Assembly (NCBI GenBank): GCA_903844845.1
Contig: CAIMVG010000020.1
Location: 62,001-126,000 of the forward strand
Length of the DNA: 64,000 nucleotides
Source of the DNA: an uncultured Dehalococcoidia bacterium
GTDB lineage: Bacteria; Chloroflexota; Dehalococcoidia; Dehalococcoidales; UBA1222
Direction: 5' to 3'
Numbering within the stretch: the stretch's first letter is position 1; each line of letters opens with the position of its first letter. Below the pieces are notes generated by a model. That model had not been told where the DNA came from. It made no database searches and saw only the letters and a list, made by a program, of their open reading frames with translations. The position numbers and the translations under genes were made by a program. This document shows, in pieces, positions 41,353-49,280 of the stretch.

Positions 41353-42078
41353 ATGGCAGACCTAGAAGAACAAGAAAAATTCATGGAGAAAAAAGTAGAG
41401 GGATCCGGATTATCCAGAAGAGAATTCCTGCGAAACGCCGGTTTCGTAGTCGGCGGGGCTTCCCTGGGTTCGTTGGCATTTTTAAACGCCTGCAGCTCGG
41501 GATCCACAAGCACGGTAACTGAAACAAAAACGGTTACTGCCGGCGCCGGCACCACCGTAACGGTGACCGCACCCGCTGTAACCGTAACCGGAACCGGGAC
41601 CACTAGTACCGCCCCGGCCAACCTGGTTAACCTCAACGTCAATGGTATTGATTATTGGGGAGTTGTCTCTCCTGAATGGACCCTGGCTTATGTGCTCAGA
41701 GAGAAACTCGGCCTCATCGCCACCAAGCGCGGCTGCGACTGGGGCGACTGCGGCGTATGCGTCGTACTGATGGACAGCCGCCCGGTGATGTCCTGCGTCG
41801 TACTGGCCCTGGAAGCCAGCGGCAAAAAGATTGAAACGCTGGAAGGGCTGGCTCCCAAAATCGGCGCCACACTCGACCCGCTGCAGCAGGCGTTCATCAA
41901 TAACGATGCCATGCAGTGCGGTTTCTGCACCGCCGGTCAAATCATGACGGCCAAGGCCCTGCTGGCATTTAAACCCTCTCCCACCGTGGCCGAGATCAAA
42001 GAGTTCCTGGCAGGAACCATCTGCCGCTGCGGTGCCTACATGGGCATCATCGCTGCTGTCAAGTCTCAGGCCAAGTAA
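41353..42078 (+). CDS. Exported [2Fe-2S] subunit of a molybdenum hydroxylase (Tat lipoprotein)
   Basis: 241 residues. Residues ~20-47 form a Tat signal (SRREFLRNAGFVVGG) ending in a lipobox LNACSSG; a Thr/Val-rich linker follows (to ~95). The mature part is the xanthine-oxidase-family ferredoxin subunit: plant-type cluster CDWGDCGVCVV with a later C, and the all-helical second cluster domain with QCGFCTAGQIM and GTICRCGAY. Four conserved motifs are intact. The start ATG has GGAGG upstream. It passes electrons from the Mo site; the partner on the outer face is unknown. It heads a three-gene operon. Confidence 0.93.
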   Translation: MADLEEQEKFMEKKVEGSGLSRREFLRNAGFVVGGASLGSLAFLNACSSGSTSTVTETKTVTAGAGTTVTVTAPAVTVTGTGTTSTAPANLVNLNVNGIDYWGVVSPEWTLAYVLREKLGLIATKRGCDWGDCGVCVVLMDSRPVMSCVVLALEASGKKIETLEGLAPKIGATLDPLQQAFINNDAMQCGFCTAGQIMTAKALLAFKPSPTVAEIKEFLAGTICRCGAYMGIIAAVKSQAK

Positions 42079-42095
42079 CCAGAGGAGGATGAATA

Positions 42096-44507
42096 GTGTA
42101 CGAATCATTTAATATCATAGATCCCGTCACGAAGGAAAATTACCCGCAATCGATCTACCACAACGTCAAGAACCTGCAATGGGTCGCCAATCCCAAAATC
42201 CTGCGCCAGGGTGCAGGAGCCAGGGTCATGGGGAACGAGATTTATTCCAACGACATCCTCATGACCAATCTGGTCTACCTCAAGCTTAAGAGGGCCCCGT
42301 ATTCTCACGCCACCGTCACCAGCATCGACGTCACCAAGGCCAAGGCCCTTCCCGGCGTCATCGGCGTCCTGACTTATAACGATGTGCCTAACCTGATCAA
42401 CGCCGCGCCGTACTTCTATTGCATCTCCAAGGATGTCTGGAACTCTACCGAATGCGTAGCTGCCGTGGTAGCTACCGAAGAGGACATCGCGGAGCAGGCC
42501 CTCGCCCTGATAGACGTGAAGTACACGGTCCTGCCTTTCGTGCTTCATCAGGATGATGCCCTCAAAGCCGGAGCATACATCCTTCATGGTTCCACCAACG
42601 AAGTCGGCACCGCCGCCCCGATCAACCGCGGCGACGTGAATGCCGCCTTCGCCAAGTCGGACAACGTCATCAACCTTGACTGGAGGAACGTAACCAAGCC
42701 ATTCTTCGGCGTACACCCGGTGGCCTCGGTCGAGCAGGAATCCTTCACCTGCAACTGGGAGAACGAACGCATGAGCGTCTGGAGTTCCACCCAGTCTCCC
42801 TGGGGCTCCCTCAGGAGCGTAGCCGCCGCCCTCAACCTGCCCTACAGTAAGGTCGCGGCCCTCAACTGCCGCATGGGCACAGGCTTCGGCAACAAGGGCT
42901 CGGACGGCGCCGGCGTGAAGATCGCCGCTTACTTCTCATATACACTGCATCGCCCGGTCAAGTGGTACCAGGACATGGACGGCCACTTCGGGATGAACAG
43001 CAGCGCCTGGACCTGCCAGAACCACGTCATGAAGATGGGCGTCAACAAGGACGGCACCATCACCGCCATGTCCGACGTCTGCCAGGGCAACGGCGGCTAC
43101 CGCGGCAACGCCGCGGCCCAGAGCGGTATCGCGCCTTTCGCCGTGCGCATCAAGACCGCCAACATGTACCTCGAAGGTCACGACGCCTACACCTGCTCCC
43201 AGGGCGCCGGCATCCCGCGCTGCGTACAGCATGTTCAGGGATCCGTAGCTTTCAGCGTCCTGATGGACATGGCCGCAGAATCCATCGCCATGGATCCGGC
43301 CGACTTCCTGGTCAAGAACACCTACGACAAGGCAGGCGTGGGTGCACAGCCGGAATTCCCGACCTATGACGTCGGCTGCAATTCCGCCCCCGGTTACATC
43401 AACGATCTGATCGCCTTATCCGGCTGGAAGAGCAAGTGGAAGGGCTGGAAGACCCCGACAGCCGTTAACGGCCCCAAGAAGAGCGGTATCGGCATCTCCG
43501 TCCATAACTGCAGCCACGGCTCGCTGTCGAACCCCGAATCGGCCACTATCATGCTGGAACCGGATGGCTCCTGCCGCTGCGTCACCGGCTCCCAGGACAT
43601 GGGACAGGGCTGGAGGACCGCCGCCGCCATCATGACCGCCGAGGAGATGGGCATCGACTACAGTCTGGTCACTTCGCCCAACTTCGCCACCGAGAACACA
43701 CAGGAAAGCCGCTCCCCCGGCGGCAGCACCGTTACCCGCGGCACCGGCACGGCCGTCATCCTGGCCTGCCGCGACGCCAAGGAGCAGCTCTTCAAACTGG
43801 CTATCATAGCCAAGAAGTTCACGGGCGTCACCCCCGACCAACTCGAAACCGCCTATGGCTACATCTATCAGAAGTCAGGGGCCGCGCCCACCTCGTGGAC
43901 GCCCGGCACCGCTCCCGCCGGCTCGGTCTGGGTCAAGATCGCCGACGTCTGCGCCCTGATGACCGCCACCGCCTTCACCGCCCCCGCAGTCGGCACCTAC
44001 ACCTACGGCGGCCCCATCATCGGCCGCGGTTCCTATGCCACCGGCAGGAACGGCAACATGATGCAATTGCAGCAGTCCGGCACCACCGCTGAGGTGGAAG
44101 TCGACACCAACACCGGCGAGGTGGAAGTCAAGAACATCGTAGAGATATGCGCCTGCGGCAGGAACATCTTCTACCAGGGCAACTTCAACCAGATCGTGGG
44201 CGGCATCGCCTTCATGATCGGTCACGCCCTGTATTCCGGCCTGGCGAAAGACGAGGCCACCGGTCTAGACCTCAACCCCAACTACACCCTGTTCAAGTGC
44301 CCGACCTCGGCCGACATGCCCACGATGAGCGTCGGCTTCAACGAGACGCTGGAGCCCTACGGTCCGTTCGGCGGCAAGGGCACGGGCGAACCCGTCATGC
44401 CTTCCGCTTCATCCAGCATCTTTAATGCCATCTACAACGCCTGCGGAGTCAGGTCTAAACAAGCCCACATGACCCCGGATGTGATTCTAGCCGGGTTGGG
44501 CAAGTAA
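42096..44507 (+). CDS. Molybdopterin-binding catalytic subunit, xanthine dehydrogenase / aldehyde oxidase family
   Basis: 803 residues from GTG 42096 with GAGGAGG upstream. The aldehyde-oxidase a/b-hammerhead domain (~35-150; GNEIYSNDILMTNLVYLKLK) is followed by the molybdopterin-binding domain with GTGFGNKGSDGAG, QGAGIPRCVQHVQGS, GSQDMGQGWRTAAA, ESRSPGGSTVTRGTG and the catalytic glutamate in GGKGTGEPVMP. No signal peptide, so it is presumably co-exported with the Tat-bearing small subunit. The active-site Phe/Arg pattern of xanthine enzymes is not obvious, so the substrate is open; the partner FAD subunit points to a 4-hydroxybenzoyl-CoA-reductase-like relative. Codons end very often in C, unlike the flanking genes. 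Confidence 0.93.
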   Translation: MYESFNIIDPVTKENYPQSIYHNVKNLQWVANPKILRQGAGARVMGNEIYSNDILMTNLVYLKLKRAPYSHATVTSIDVTKAKALPGVIGVLTYNDVPNLINAAPYFYCISKDVWNSTECVAAVVATEEDIAEQALALIDVKYTVLPFVLHQDDALKAGAYILHGSTNEVGTAAPINRGDVNAAFAKSDNVINLDWRNVTKPFFGVHPVASVEQESFTCNWENERMSVWSSTQSPWGSLRSVAAALNLPYSKVAALNCRMGTGFGNKGSDGAGVKIAAYFSYTLHRPVKWYQDMDGHFGMNSSAWTCQNHVMKMGVNKDGTITAMSDVCQGNGGYRGNAAAQSGIAPFAVRIKTANMYLEGHDAYTCSQGAGIPRCVQHVQGSVAFSVLMDMAAESIAMDPADFLVKNTYDKAGVGAQPEFPTYDVGCNSAPGYINDLIALSGWKSKWKGWKTPTAVNGPKKSGIGISVHNCSHGSLSNPESATIMLEPDGSCRCVTGSQDMGQGWRTAAAIMTAEEMGIDYSLVTSPNFATENTQESRSPGGSTVTRGTGTAVILACRDAKEQLFKLAIIAKKFTGVTPDQLETAYGYIYQKSGAAPTSWTPGTAPAGSVWVKIADVCALMTATAFTAPAVGTYTYGGPIIGRGSYATGRNGNMMQLQQSGTTAEVEVDTNTGEVEVKNIVEICACGRNIFYQGNFNQIVGGIAFMIGHALYSGLAKDEATGLDLNPNYTLFKCPTSADMPTMSVGFNETLEPYGPFGGKGTGEPVMPSASSSIFNAIYNACGVRSKQAHMTPDVILAGLGK

Positions 44508-44519
44508 AGGAGGCATGAA

Positions 44520-45488
44520 ATGAAAACTTTTACGCACATCAACGCCACCAGCATCGCTGACGCCGGGGCCAAGTTGACCCAGTACGGCAGCAGCGCCAAA
44601 CTGATCGCCGGGGGCACCGACTTGATCCGCCTGCTCAAGACCCGCTGCCTGCCAGATGCCTCCCTGCCCCAATACATCATCAACCTCAAGACCATCACGC
44701 CGACCCTCGACTATATCAAAGTCGATGGAACCACCCTCAAGATCGGGGCCCTGACCAGGCTGCATGACATCGCCTTCTCGACGACGGTGCTGGGCAGCTG
44801 GAGTTCGCTGTCCCAGGCAGCCAGAGTGGTCAGCAGTTGGCCTATCCGCCAGATGGGCACCATCGGCGGCAACATCTGCTGCCAGAAGCAGTGCTGGTAC
44901 TACCGCTCCACTTGGAACAAATTCCAGTGCGTGCTCAACGGCGGAACCGGATGCCCCGCTGTTGCCGGGAACCACAGGTATGAATCCGTCTTCGGCCCCA
45001 CCAACGGATGCTACTCCGTGAATCCCAACGACATTTCCCCTGTACTGCTCGCCCTGAGCGCCACCATCGTGACCAACAAGGGCAGCTATACCGCCGATAA
45101 GTTCTTCGATGGGTTCAAGATAACGAACCTGGGCGCAGGAGAATTCGTCACCGAGATCGACATCCCAACCCCCGCCGCTGGAAGCAAACAGGCTTTCGTC
45201 AAGGCTTCCGAGAGAAGGGCTGTCGACTTCGCTTCCGCCAACTGCGCGATACTGGTTACACCGGGCACCGGAACCATCACCGCAGCCAGGATAGTACTGG
45301 GCGCGGTAGCAACTGTGCCCTACCTGTCCGCTGAAGCCGCCACTGCACTGATCGGGAAATCCATATCGGCCGATACCGCCGCCGCTGCCGGGGCGGCAGC
45401 AGTCTCCAAGGCCTCTCCCATCAGCGCGCTGAACAAATACAAGGTTGCTATGGCCAGCGGCCTGGTCCAGAGAGCTCTGCTAAGCTAG
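44520..45488 (+). CDS. FAD-binding subunit with 4Fe-4S-type insertion, molybdenum hydroxylase
   Basis: 322 residues of the CoxM/HcrB type. FAD motifs AKLIAGGTDLIRLLK and RQMGTIGGNICC are present, then a cysteine-rich insertion (CCQKQCWYYRST, KFQCVLNGGTGCPA) that corresponds to the [4Fe-4S] loop of the 4-hydroxybenzoyl-CoA reductase beta subunit, which ordinary xanthine or CO dehydrogenases lack. C-terminal CO-dehydrogenase-flavoprotein domain RRAVDFASANCAIL. No signal peptide. It ends 21 bp before a GC-rich hairpin. Confidence 0.92.
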   Translation: MKTFTHINATSIADAGAKLTQYGSSAKLIAGGTDLIRLLKTRCLPDASLPQYIINLKTITPTLDYIKVDGTTLKIGALTRLHDIAFSTTVLGSWSSLSQAARVVSSWPIRQMGTIGGNICCQKQCWYYRSTWNKFQCVLNGGTGCPAVAGNHRYESVFGPTNGCYSVNPNDISPVLLALSATIVTNKGSYTADKFFDGFKITNLGAGEFVTEIDIPTPAAGSKQAFVKASERRAVDFASANCAILVTPGTGTITAARIVLGAVATVPYLSAEAATALIGKSISADTAAAAGAAAVSKASPISALNKYKVAMASGLVQRALLS

Positions 45489-45509
45489 AGCTCCAAGAAA
45501 CGCAGACAT

Positions 45510-45539
45510 GCAGCCGGGGTCTCTGGGAACCCCGGCTGC
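45510..45539 (+). terminator. GC-rich hairpin after the molybdenum hydroxylase operon
   Basis: GCAGCCGGGGT (45510-45520) pairs with ACCCCGGCTGC (45529-45539), an 11-bp stem with an 8-nt loop. The T-tract is missing, so termination efficiency is uncertain. Confidence 0.65.
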
Positions 45540-45580
45540 TACATAGCCGTATCGATATGTATTAACATAATATTACATCG

Positions 45581-45610
45581 TTGTATAAATATACGGGATC
45601 GGAGTATAAT
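45581..45610 (+). promoter_or_regulatory. Promoter directly before the 45617 gene
   Basis: TTGTAT (45581-45586), 18-bp spacer, perfect TATAAT (45605-45610). The ATG lies 6 bp after the -10 box, so the transcript would begin at the start codon. Confidence 0.65.
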
Positions 45611-45616
45611 TGAGTT

Positions 45617-45880
45617 ATGGTCATTAATTTTTCTGGAACGGATTTCAATATCGAGCCGGGCAGGGTTTTCACACTCGAAGAGCTCTCAGTGAAATACCCG
45701 AACCAATGGCTGGCAACCGATGTTGTCGAAAGAGACGCGGATAACGGTCAACCGACCAAGGTTACCGTACTGAAGCGCGGCGTGAACGCTTTTTCAGCTA
45801 GAGACGGTGTCGGTACTCAGACTTTCTGCACCATGTACACCGGTCTTATCCCGGAAAGAAACCATGTAGGGATGTTTTAA
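45617..45880 (+). CDS. Small uncharacterised protein
   Basis: 87 residues, soluble, mixed alpha/beta appearance (NFSGTDFNIEPGRVFTLEEL, KVTVLKRGVNAFSARDGVG). Not recognised. It is the first gene after a leaderless-type promoter and overlaps the retropepsin-like gene by 1 nt (TAATG), so the two are coupled and may form a functional pair. Confidence 0.7.
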   Translation: MVINFSGTDFNIEPGRVFTLEELSVKYPNQWLATDVVERDADNGQPTKVTVLKRGVNAFSARDGVGTQTFCTMYTGLIPERNHVGMF

Positions 45881-46293
45881 TGAAGATAAAGATAACACCG
45901 GAAGATCCGATCATATTCTTTGTAAAAGTCAAAGGCCCCAGGGGGACGCGGGAATTCAGGGCAGTATTGAATACCGGGTGCTCCGATTGCCTTATGTCGC
46001 TCCAGGATGCCAGGGACCTGGGTTATAACGCATTTTTCGAACCTTTTACCCGCACCGGCGAGGGGCGGTCGGCGATTTCCATCTCCGATATCTTCGAGAC
46101 GGATGAAATAGCCGTAGAGGAAATCTCTATAGGAGACCTGGTGGCCAAAAACGTAAAGGTGCTGACCAAAGAGATGCCGCGCTTTGCTGGCATAGAAGGC
46201 GTTATCGGGCTCAGTTTTTTAAAGCACTTCAATACGACTATCAATTTTGAGGAAGGCTATCTCACGATAGAGCCTTTTTCTAATAAACCCTGA
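45880..46293 (+). CDS. Retropepsin-like aspartyl-protease-fold protein with NTG active-site motif
   Basis: 137 residues. The fold is clan AA: strand FRAVLNTGCSDCLMS (the psi-loop position where D-T/S-G is expected), a flap region, and a hydrophobic end IEGVIGLSFLKHF followed by INFEEGYLTIEP, as in bacterial gag-type aspartyl proteases. The catalytic Asp is Asn here, so the protein may be proteolytically inactive or a binding version. Two Cys follow the motif (GCSDC). Coupled to the upstream 87-residue gene; unknown target. Confidence 0.78.
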   Translation: MKIKITPEDPIIFFVKVKGPRGTREFRAVLNTGCSDCLMSLQDARDLGYNAFFEPFTRTGEGRSAISISDIFETDEIAVEEISIGDLVAKNVKVLTKEMPRFAGIEGVIGLSFLKHFNTTINFEEGYLTIEPFSNKP

Positions 46294-46314
46294 ATTTGTT
46301 AGGGGGTGGATGAT

Positions 46315-46911
46315 ATGATGCGTCGAATCTTCAGTTTATCTGCCAGGAATATGGTGTTCTTCAGCCTTGTCGGGATATTGGTTCTCACGGCCTTCATCAA
46401 GGTGCCCTGTCCCGTGTGCGACGGCACGGGCTCGGTATCCACCTCGGTCAACATGGACCGCGTTTTTTTCAGCAACATGGATACACGCCTTATGTTTCTT
46501 AACCCCGACTTCTGCATCGGTTATACCCTGTACGAATACGAAGTTAATGTAACACTCACCAATGATGCCAGCGAAGACGCCACGGGATGGATTTCGTTGC
46601 AGCTCAAAGCATATTCGACAGGCAAAGTCCTCGACACCGCCTATATGGGGGTAGCGATCCCCGGCAAATCGACTGCCATCAATTCATTTACTGTATGGTT
46701 CAAGACAGCTTATGATTCAACCACCGACGTTTTCATCGAGCCTGCCGTCAACCAGGCGGCCGTCGAGTGTCTTACCTGCTCGGGTTCAGGGGAAACCCCC
46801 CTGAACGTATGGCTGGTCGCCAAGGGCATGAAAGCCAAATTGGCCCAGATTACCAAGGTCGAACGCACGTTCGAACCGCCCCCGGTAATATTTTTCCCTC
46901 CCGGCGAGTGA
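46315..46911 (+). CDS. Membrane-anchored protein with two DnaJ-like CxxCxGxG motifs
   Basis: 198 residues from ATG 46315 (GGGGGTGG upstream). One N-terminal hydrophobic segment (MVFFSLVGILVLTAFI) is followed at once by CPVCDGTGS, then a beta-rich domain (NVTLTNDASEDATGWISLQL, KSTAINSFTVWF) that looks like a FxLYD/LEA-type Ig-like fold, then CLTCSGSGE and a proline-rich end. The two half zinc-finger motifs, separated by about 115 residues, could jointly bind zinc. Family not recognised beyond this. Confidence 0.72.
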   Translation: MMRRIFSLSARNMVFFSLVGILVLTAFIKVPCPVCDGTGSVSTSVNMDRVFFSNMDTRLMFLNPDFCIGYTLYEYEVNVTLTNDASEDATGWISLQLKAYSTGKVLDTAYMGVAIPGKSTAINSFTVWFKTAYDSTTDVFIEPAVNQAAVECLTCSGSGETPLNVWLVAKGMKAKLAQITKVERTFEPPPVIFFPPGE

Positions 46912-47133
46912 AGGGCTCATCGATGCTCATTAGTGTTTTCAGGATTAGAAACATATTATTGCGACGGGGTGGAGTCTTTCAGGGCTATACCGAAAAATGT
47001 TCATACCGGATTGATTCCGATAGGGTTTTCTCCCGGTAGCATATACTTGCATGGCATTTCATAATTGCAATTCTCACCGGAATAAGGCAATATTATGACG
47101 TTGTATTTTTTAGGGCTGAACGGATAAAATAGC

Positions 47134-48273
47134 GTGGTTAGAAAAATATTATATTCCCTTATAGTGATATCACTGGCCTTCGTAGTAAACCAGGTGCGAG
47201 GCACCAGTCTATCAGCAAATAATAATAACCTAACAACTACCCTAACCAATACCGCCCCCCCGGTATCGACGGCGGTGATGACCGGATCGCTAGAAGTACG
47301 CATCACCGCGTCCAATCCTGCAACAGCGGTTGCCGCTGCCGATATTACTGTCTCTAGCGTAGAAGTTTATACGGGGGACGGCTGGACCAAGATGACCCTG
47401 GCTGACTCCAACAAAGTCGACCTGATCAAAGCCCTGACGGCAGAGCAGACTATAGCCAGGTTATCCGAGTTCGCCGCCGGCAATTACACCCAGATCAGGT
47501 TGACGATCTCCAGGGTCGATGTGACCCAGGAAGGCGGTCAATCTATAAAAGCCGGTGTGAGTGCTTCCAAGCTGACGTTTATACAAAACTTCCCGGTAAC
47601 CGCCAGAAATACCACGGTCCTGGTGGTCGATTTCGATGCCCTGCGGTCCATCAGTTCGTCCGGCAGCCAGGTCTCCTTCAAACCTACTGCTAATTTTTTC
47701 TACACCTCCCCGGGAGCGCTCCTGATGATGCCCGCCAATATCCCACAGGCTGAAATGGGAGTGCCCTACACGGTGAACCTGAGGGCCTTTGGCGGGGTGC
47801 AGCCCTACAGTTGGAGCATTTCGATGGGCGACCTGCCGCCCGGATTGAGCCTCGATCCCCAGACCGGGGTGATTTCAGGGACCCCGACCGCCTCAGGAGT
47901 TTTCGGCGCCACGGTCAGGGTGGATGATAATTCGCCCAACAGAAAAAACACCGCCAGGAACTATTTCATGGGGGTTGCCGATAAAGGGGCCCTGCAGATA
48001 ATTACGGGGATTTTACCTGACGGCAGGCAGGATGGGGATTATCGGGCGACGTTGCTGGCGGTGGGGGGCGCACAACCCTACACCTGGGGCATTTCGGCCA
48101 ACAACCTGCCCGCGGGTTTGACCCTGGACGTTGCGACAGGTATCGTTTCTGGTGCTGCCAGCGTCTCTGGCGACTTCACTTTTGTCATTAAAGCCACCGA
48201 CAGCTCTAACCCGGCCAATACAGATACCCAGGTGCTCAATCTTCATATCGGGAAACAGCTATTGACCAATTGA
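47134..48273 (+). CDS. Secreted DUF4382 + two putative-Ig (He_PIG) domain protein
   Basis: 379 residues from GTG 47134, with a signal peptide (KILYSLIVISLAFVVNQVRG). Residues ~50-195 match DUF4382 (GSLEVRITASNPATAVAAAD, VSSVEVYTGDGWTKM, YTQIRLTISRVDV). Two cadherin/Ig-like He_PIG repeats follow, at ~205-290 (GVPYTVNLRAFGGVQPYSWS, GLSLDPQTGVISGTPTASG) and ~298-375. Likely a surface or periplasmic binding protein. A paralogue with only the DUF4382 part lies at 63364-63942. A TTGTAT/TAAAAT pair sits right before the start, though it is very close. Confidence 0.85.
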   Translation: MVRKILYSLIVISLAFVVNQVRGTSLSANNNNLTTTLTNTAPPVSTAVMTGSLEVRITASNPATAVAAADITVSSVEVYTGDGWTKMTLADSNKVDLIKALTAEQTIARLSEFAAGNYTQIRLTISRVDVTQEGGQSIKAGVSASKLTFIQNFPVTARNTTVLVVDFDALRSISSSGSQVSFKPTANFFYTSPGALLMMPANIPQAEMGVPYTVNLRAFGGVQPYSWSISMGDLPPGLSLDPQTGVISGTPTASGVFGATVRVDDNSPNRKNTARNYFMGVADKGALQIITGILPDGRQDGDYRATLLAVGGAQPYTWGISANNLPAGLTLDVATGIVSGAASVSGDFTFVIKATDSSNPANTDTQVLNLHIGKQLLTN

Positions 48274-48344
48274 TGCGGTCTAGGCCCTGGTTTAATAAAA
48301 GTCCATATTTTTAATAAAGATAATTATTTGAAGGAGGAATAAGG

Positions 48345-49145
48345 ATGAGAAAAGGGAGTTCATATTTCATCTTGACGGCGCTGATGATCGCAGTCATGGT
48401 GGTTGCATCGTGCGGTGGGGGGACGAAGACCACTTCCAGCACCACGACGACGCCCGGAACCACCACGCCGTCAAGCTCGACGACCAGCAGCGCTACCACC
48501 GGTACCACCTCCGGCACTACCACCAGCACCAAGAGCAACACTACTACCTCCAGTTCAGGAGGTGCCTTGCCCACGACCGCTATAGCAATCTCCACGCACA
48601 CCGATGCGGTACTGGCAAGCTATAAAGGCTTGTGCTTGATGTGTCACGGAGCTGGGATGTCGAACCAGTTCCCGATGTCCCCGTCGTGGGACGGCAAGAA
48701 GAACGGTTCGACGGAAAATACCGGCGTTTATACCATCACCGCCGGCTCACCCGCTGACCATACCGGGCGCACCGCAGACTCCTGCACGACCCAGTCAGGG
48801 TGCCACACTACCGGAGTTGCTGTCGTGATGAAGACGATATATGTAACCACGCCCGGTACCTCGCTTCCTCCCAAGGGGACCACCGTGGCATTCCAGGATC
48901 CTAAACCCGGTGTTAACCCACCTACCAATGTGCCGCACGCCATCACCGGCGCTTATGAGAACTGCATCACCTGCCACATGGGCGACAACGCCGCAGGTAG
49001 CCAGTTCGTAGTCTCCACCGACCATTGGTGCGAGGAATGCCACCATACGACTCCTGAACCCAGTTTCGACCCCGGGCATAACGGTTCCGGGTTCCCGACC
49101 CTACCGGCGCAGCAATCATGCATCATCTGCCATAAAGGTACGTAA
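48345..49145 (+). CDS. Multihaem c-type cytochrome lipoprotein
   Basis: 266 residues. Signal peptide with lipobox VVASC (Cys23), a Ser/Thr-rich linker to ~75, then haem motifs CLMCH (97-101), CITCH, CEECH and CIICH, plus a C-x5-CH variant CTTQSGCH. Five haem sites are therefore possible. The linker should hold the haem domain away from the membrane. AAGGAGG precedes the ATG. A CcdA-like gene lies 6.4 kb downstream in the same strand block, consistent with cytochrome c maturation. Role: electron transfer on the outer face; partner not shown. Confidence 0.88.
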   Translation: MRKGSSYFILTALMIAVMVVASCGGGTKTTSSTTTTPGTTTPSSSTTSSATTGTTSGTTTSTKSNTTTSSSGGALPTTAIAISTHTDAVLASYKGLCLMCHGAGMSNQFPMSPSWDGKKNGSTENTGVYTITAGSPADHTGRTADSCTTQSGCHTTGVAVVMKTIYVTTPGTSLPPKGTTVAFQDPKPGVNPPTNVPHAITGAYENCITCHMGDNAAGSQFVVSTDHWCEECHHTTPEPSFDPGHNGSGFPTLPAQQSCIICHKGT

Positions 49146-49186
49146 TGGTTGGCGTAATCTAAGGTCTACCTAACCAGAATTCAGGC

Positions 49187-49222
49187 GGCAAGGATGAATC
49201 TCCCTGGAGATTCATCCTTGCC
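49187..49222 (+). terminator. 17-bp perfect hairpin after the cytochrome gene
   Basis: GGCAAGGATGAATCTCC (49187-49203) and its exact complement (49206-49222) with only CT between. No T-tract follows. It lies 41 bp after the cytochrome stop and 59 bp before the next start; it may terminate or protect transcripts. Confidence 0.65.
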
Positions 49223-49280
49223 AAAGTGATTGTAAAGGAATAGGTCTGCCGTCCAACGGGCATAGATACTGGAGAACGAA

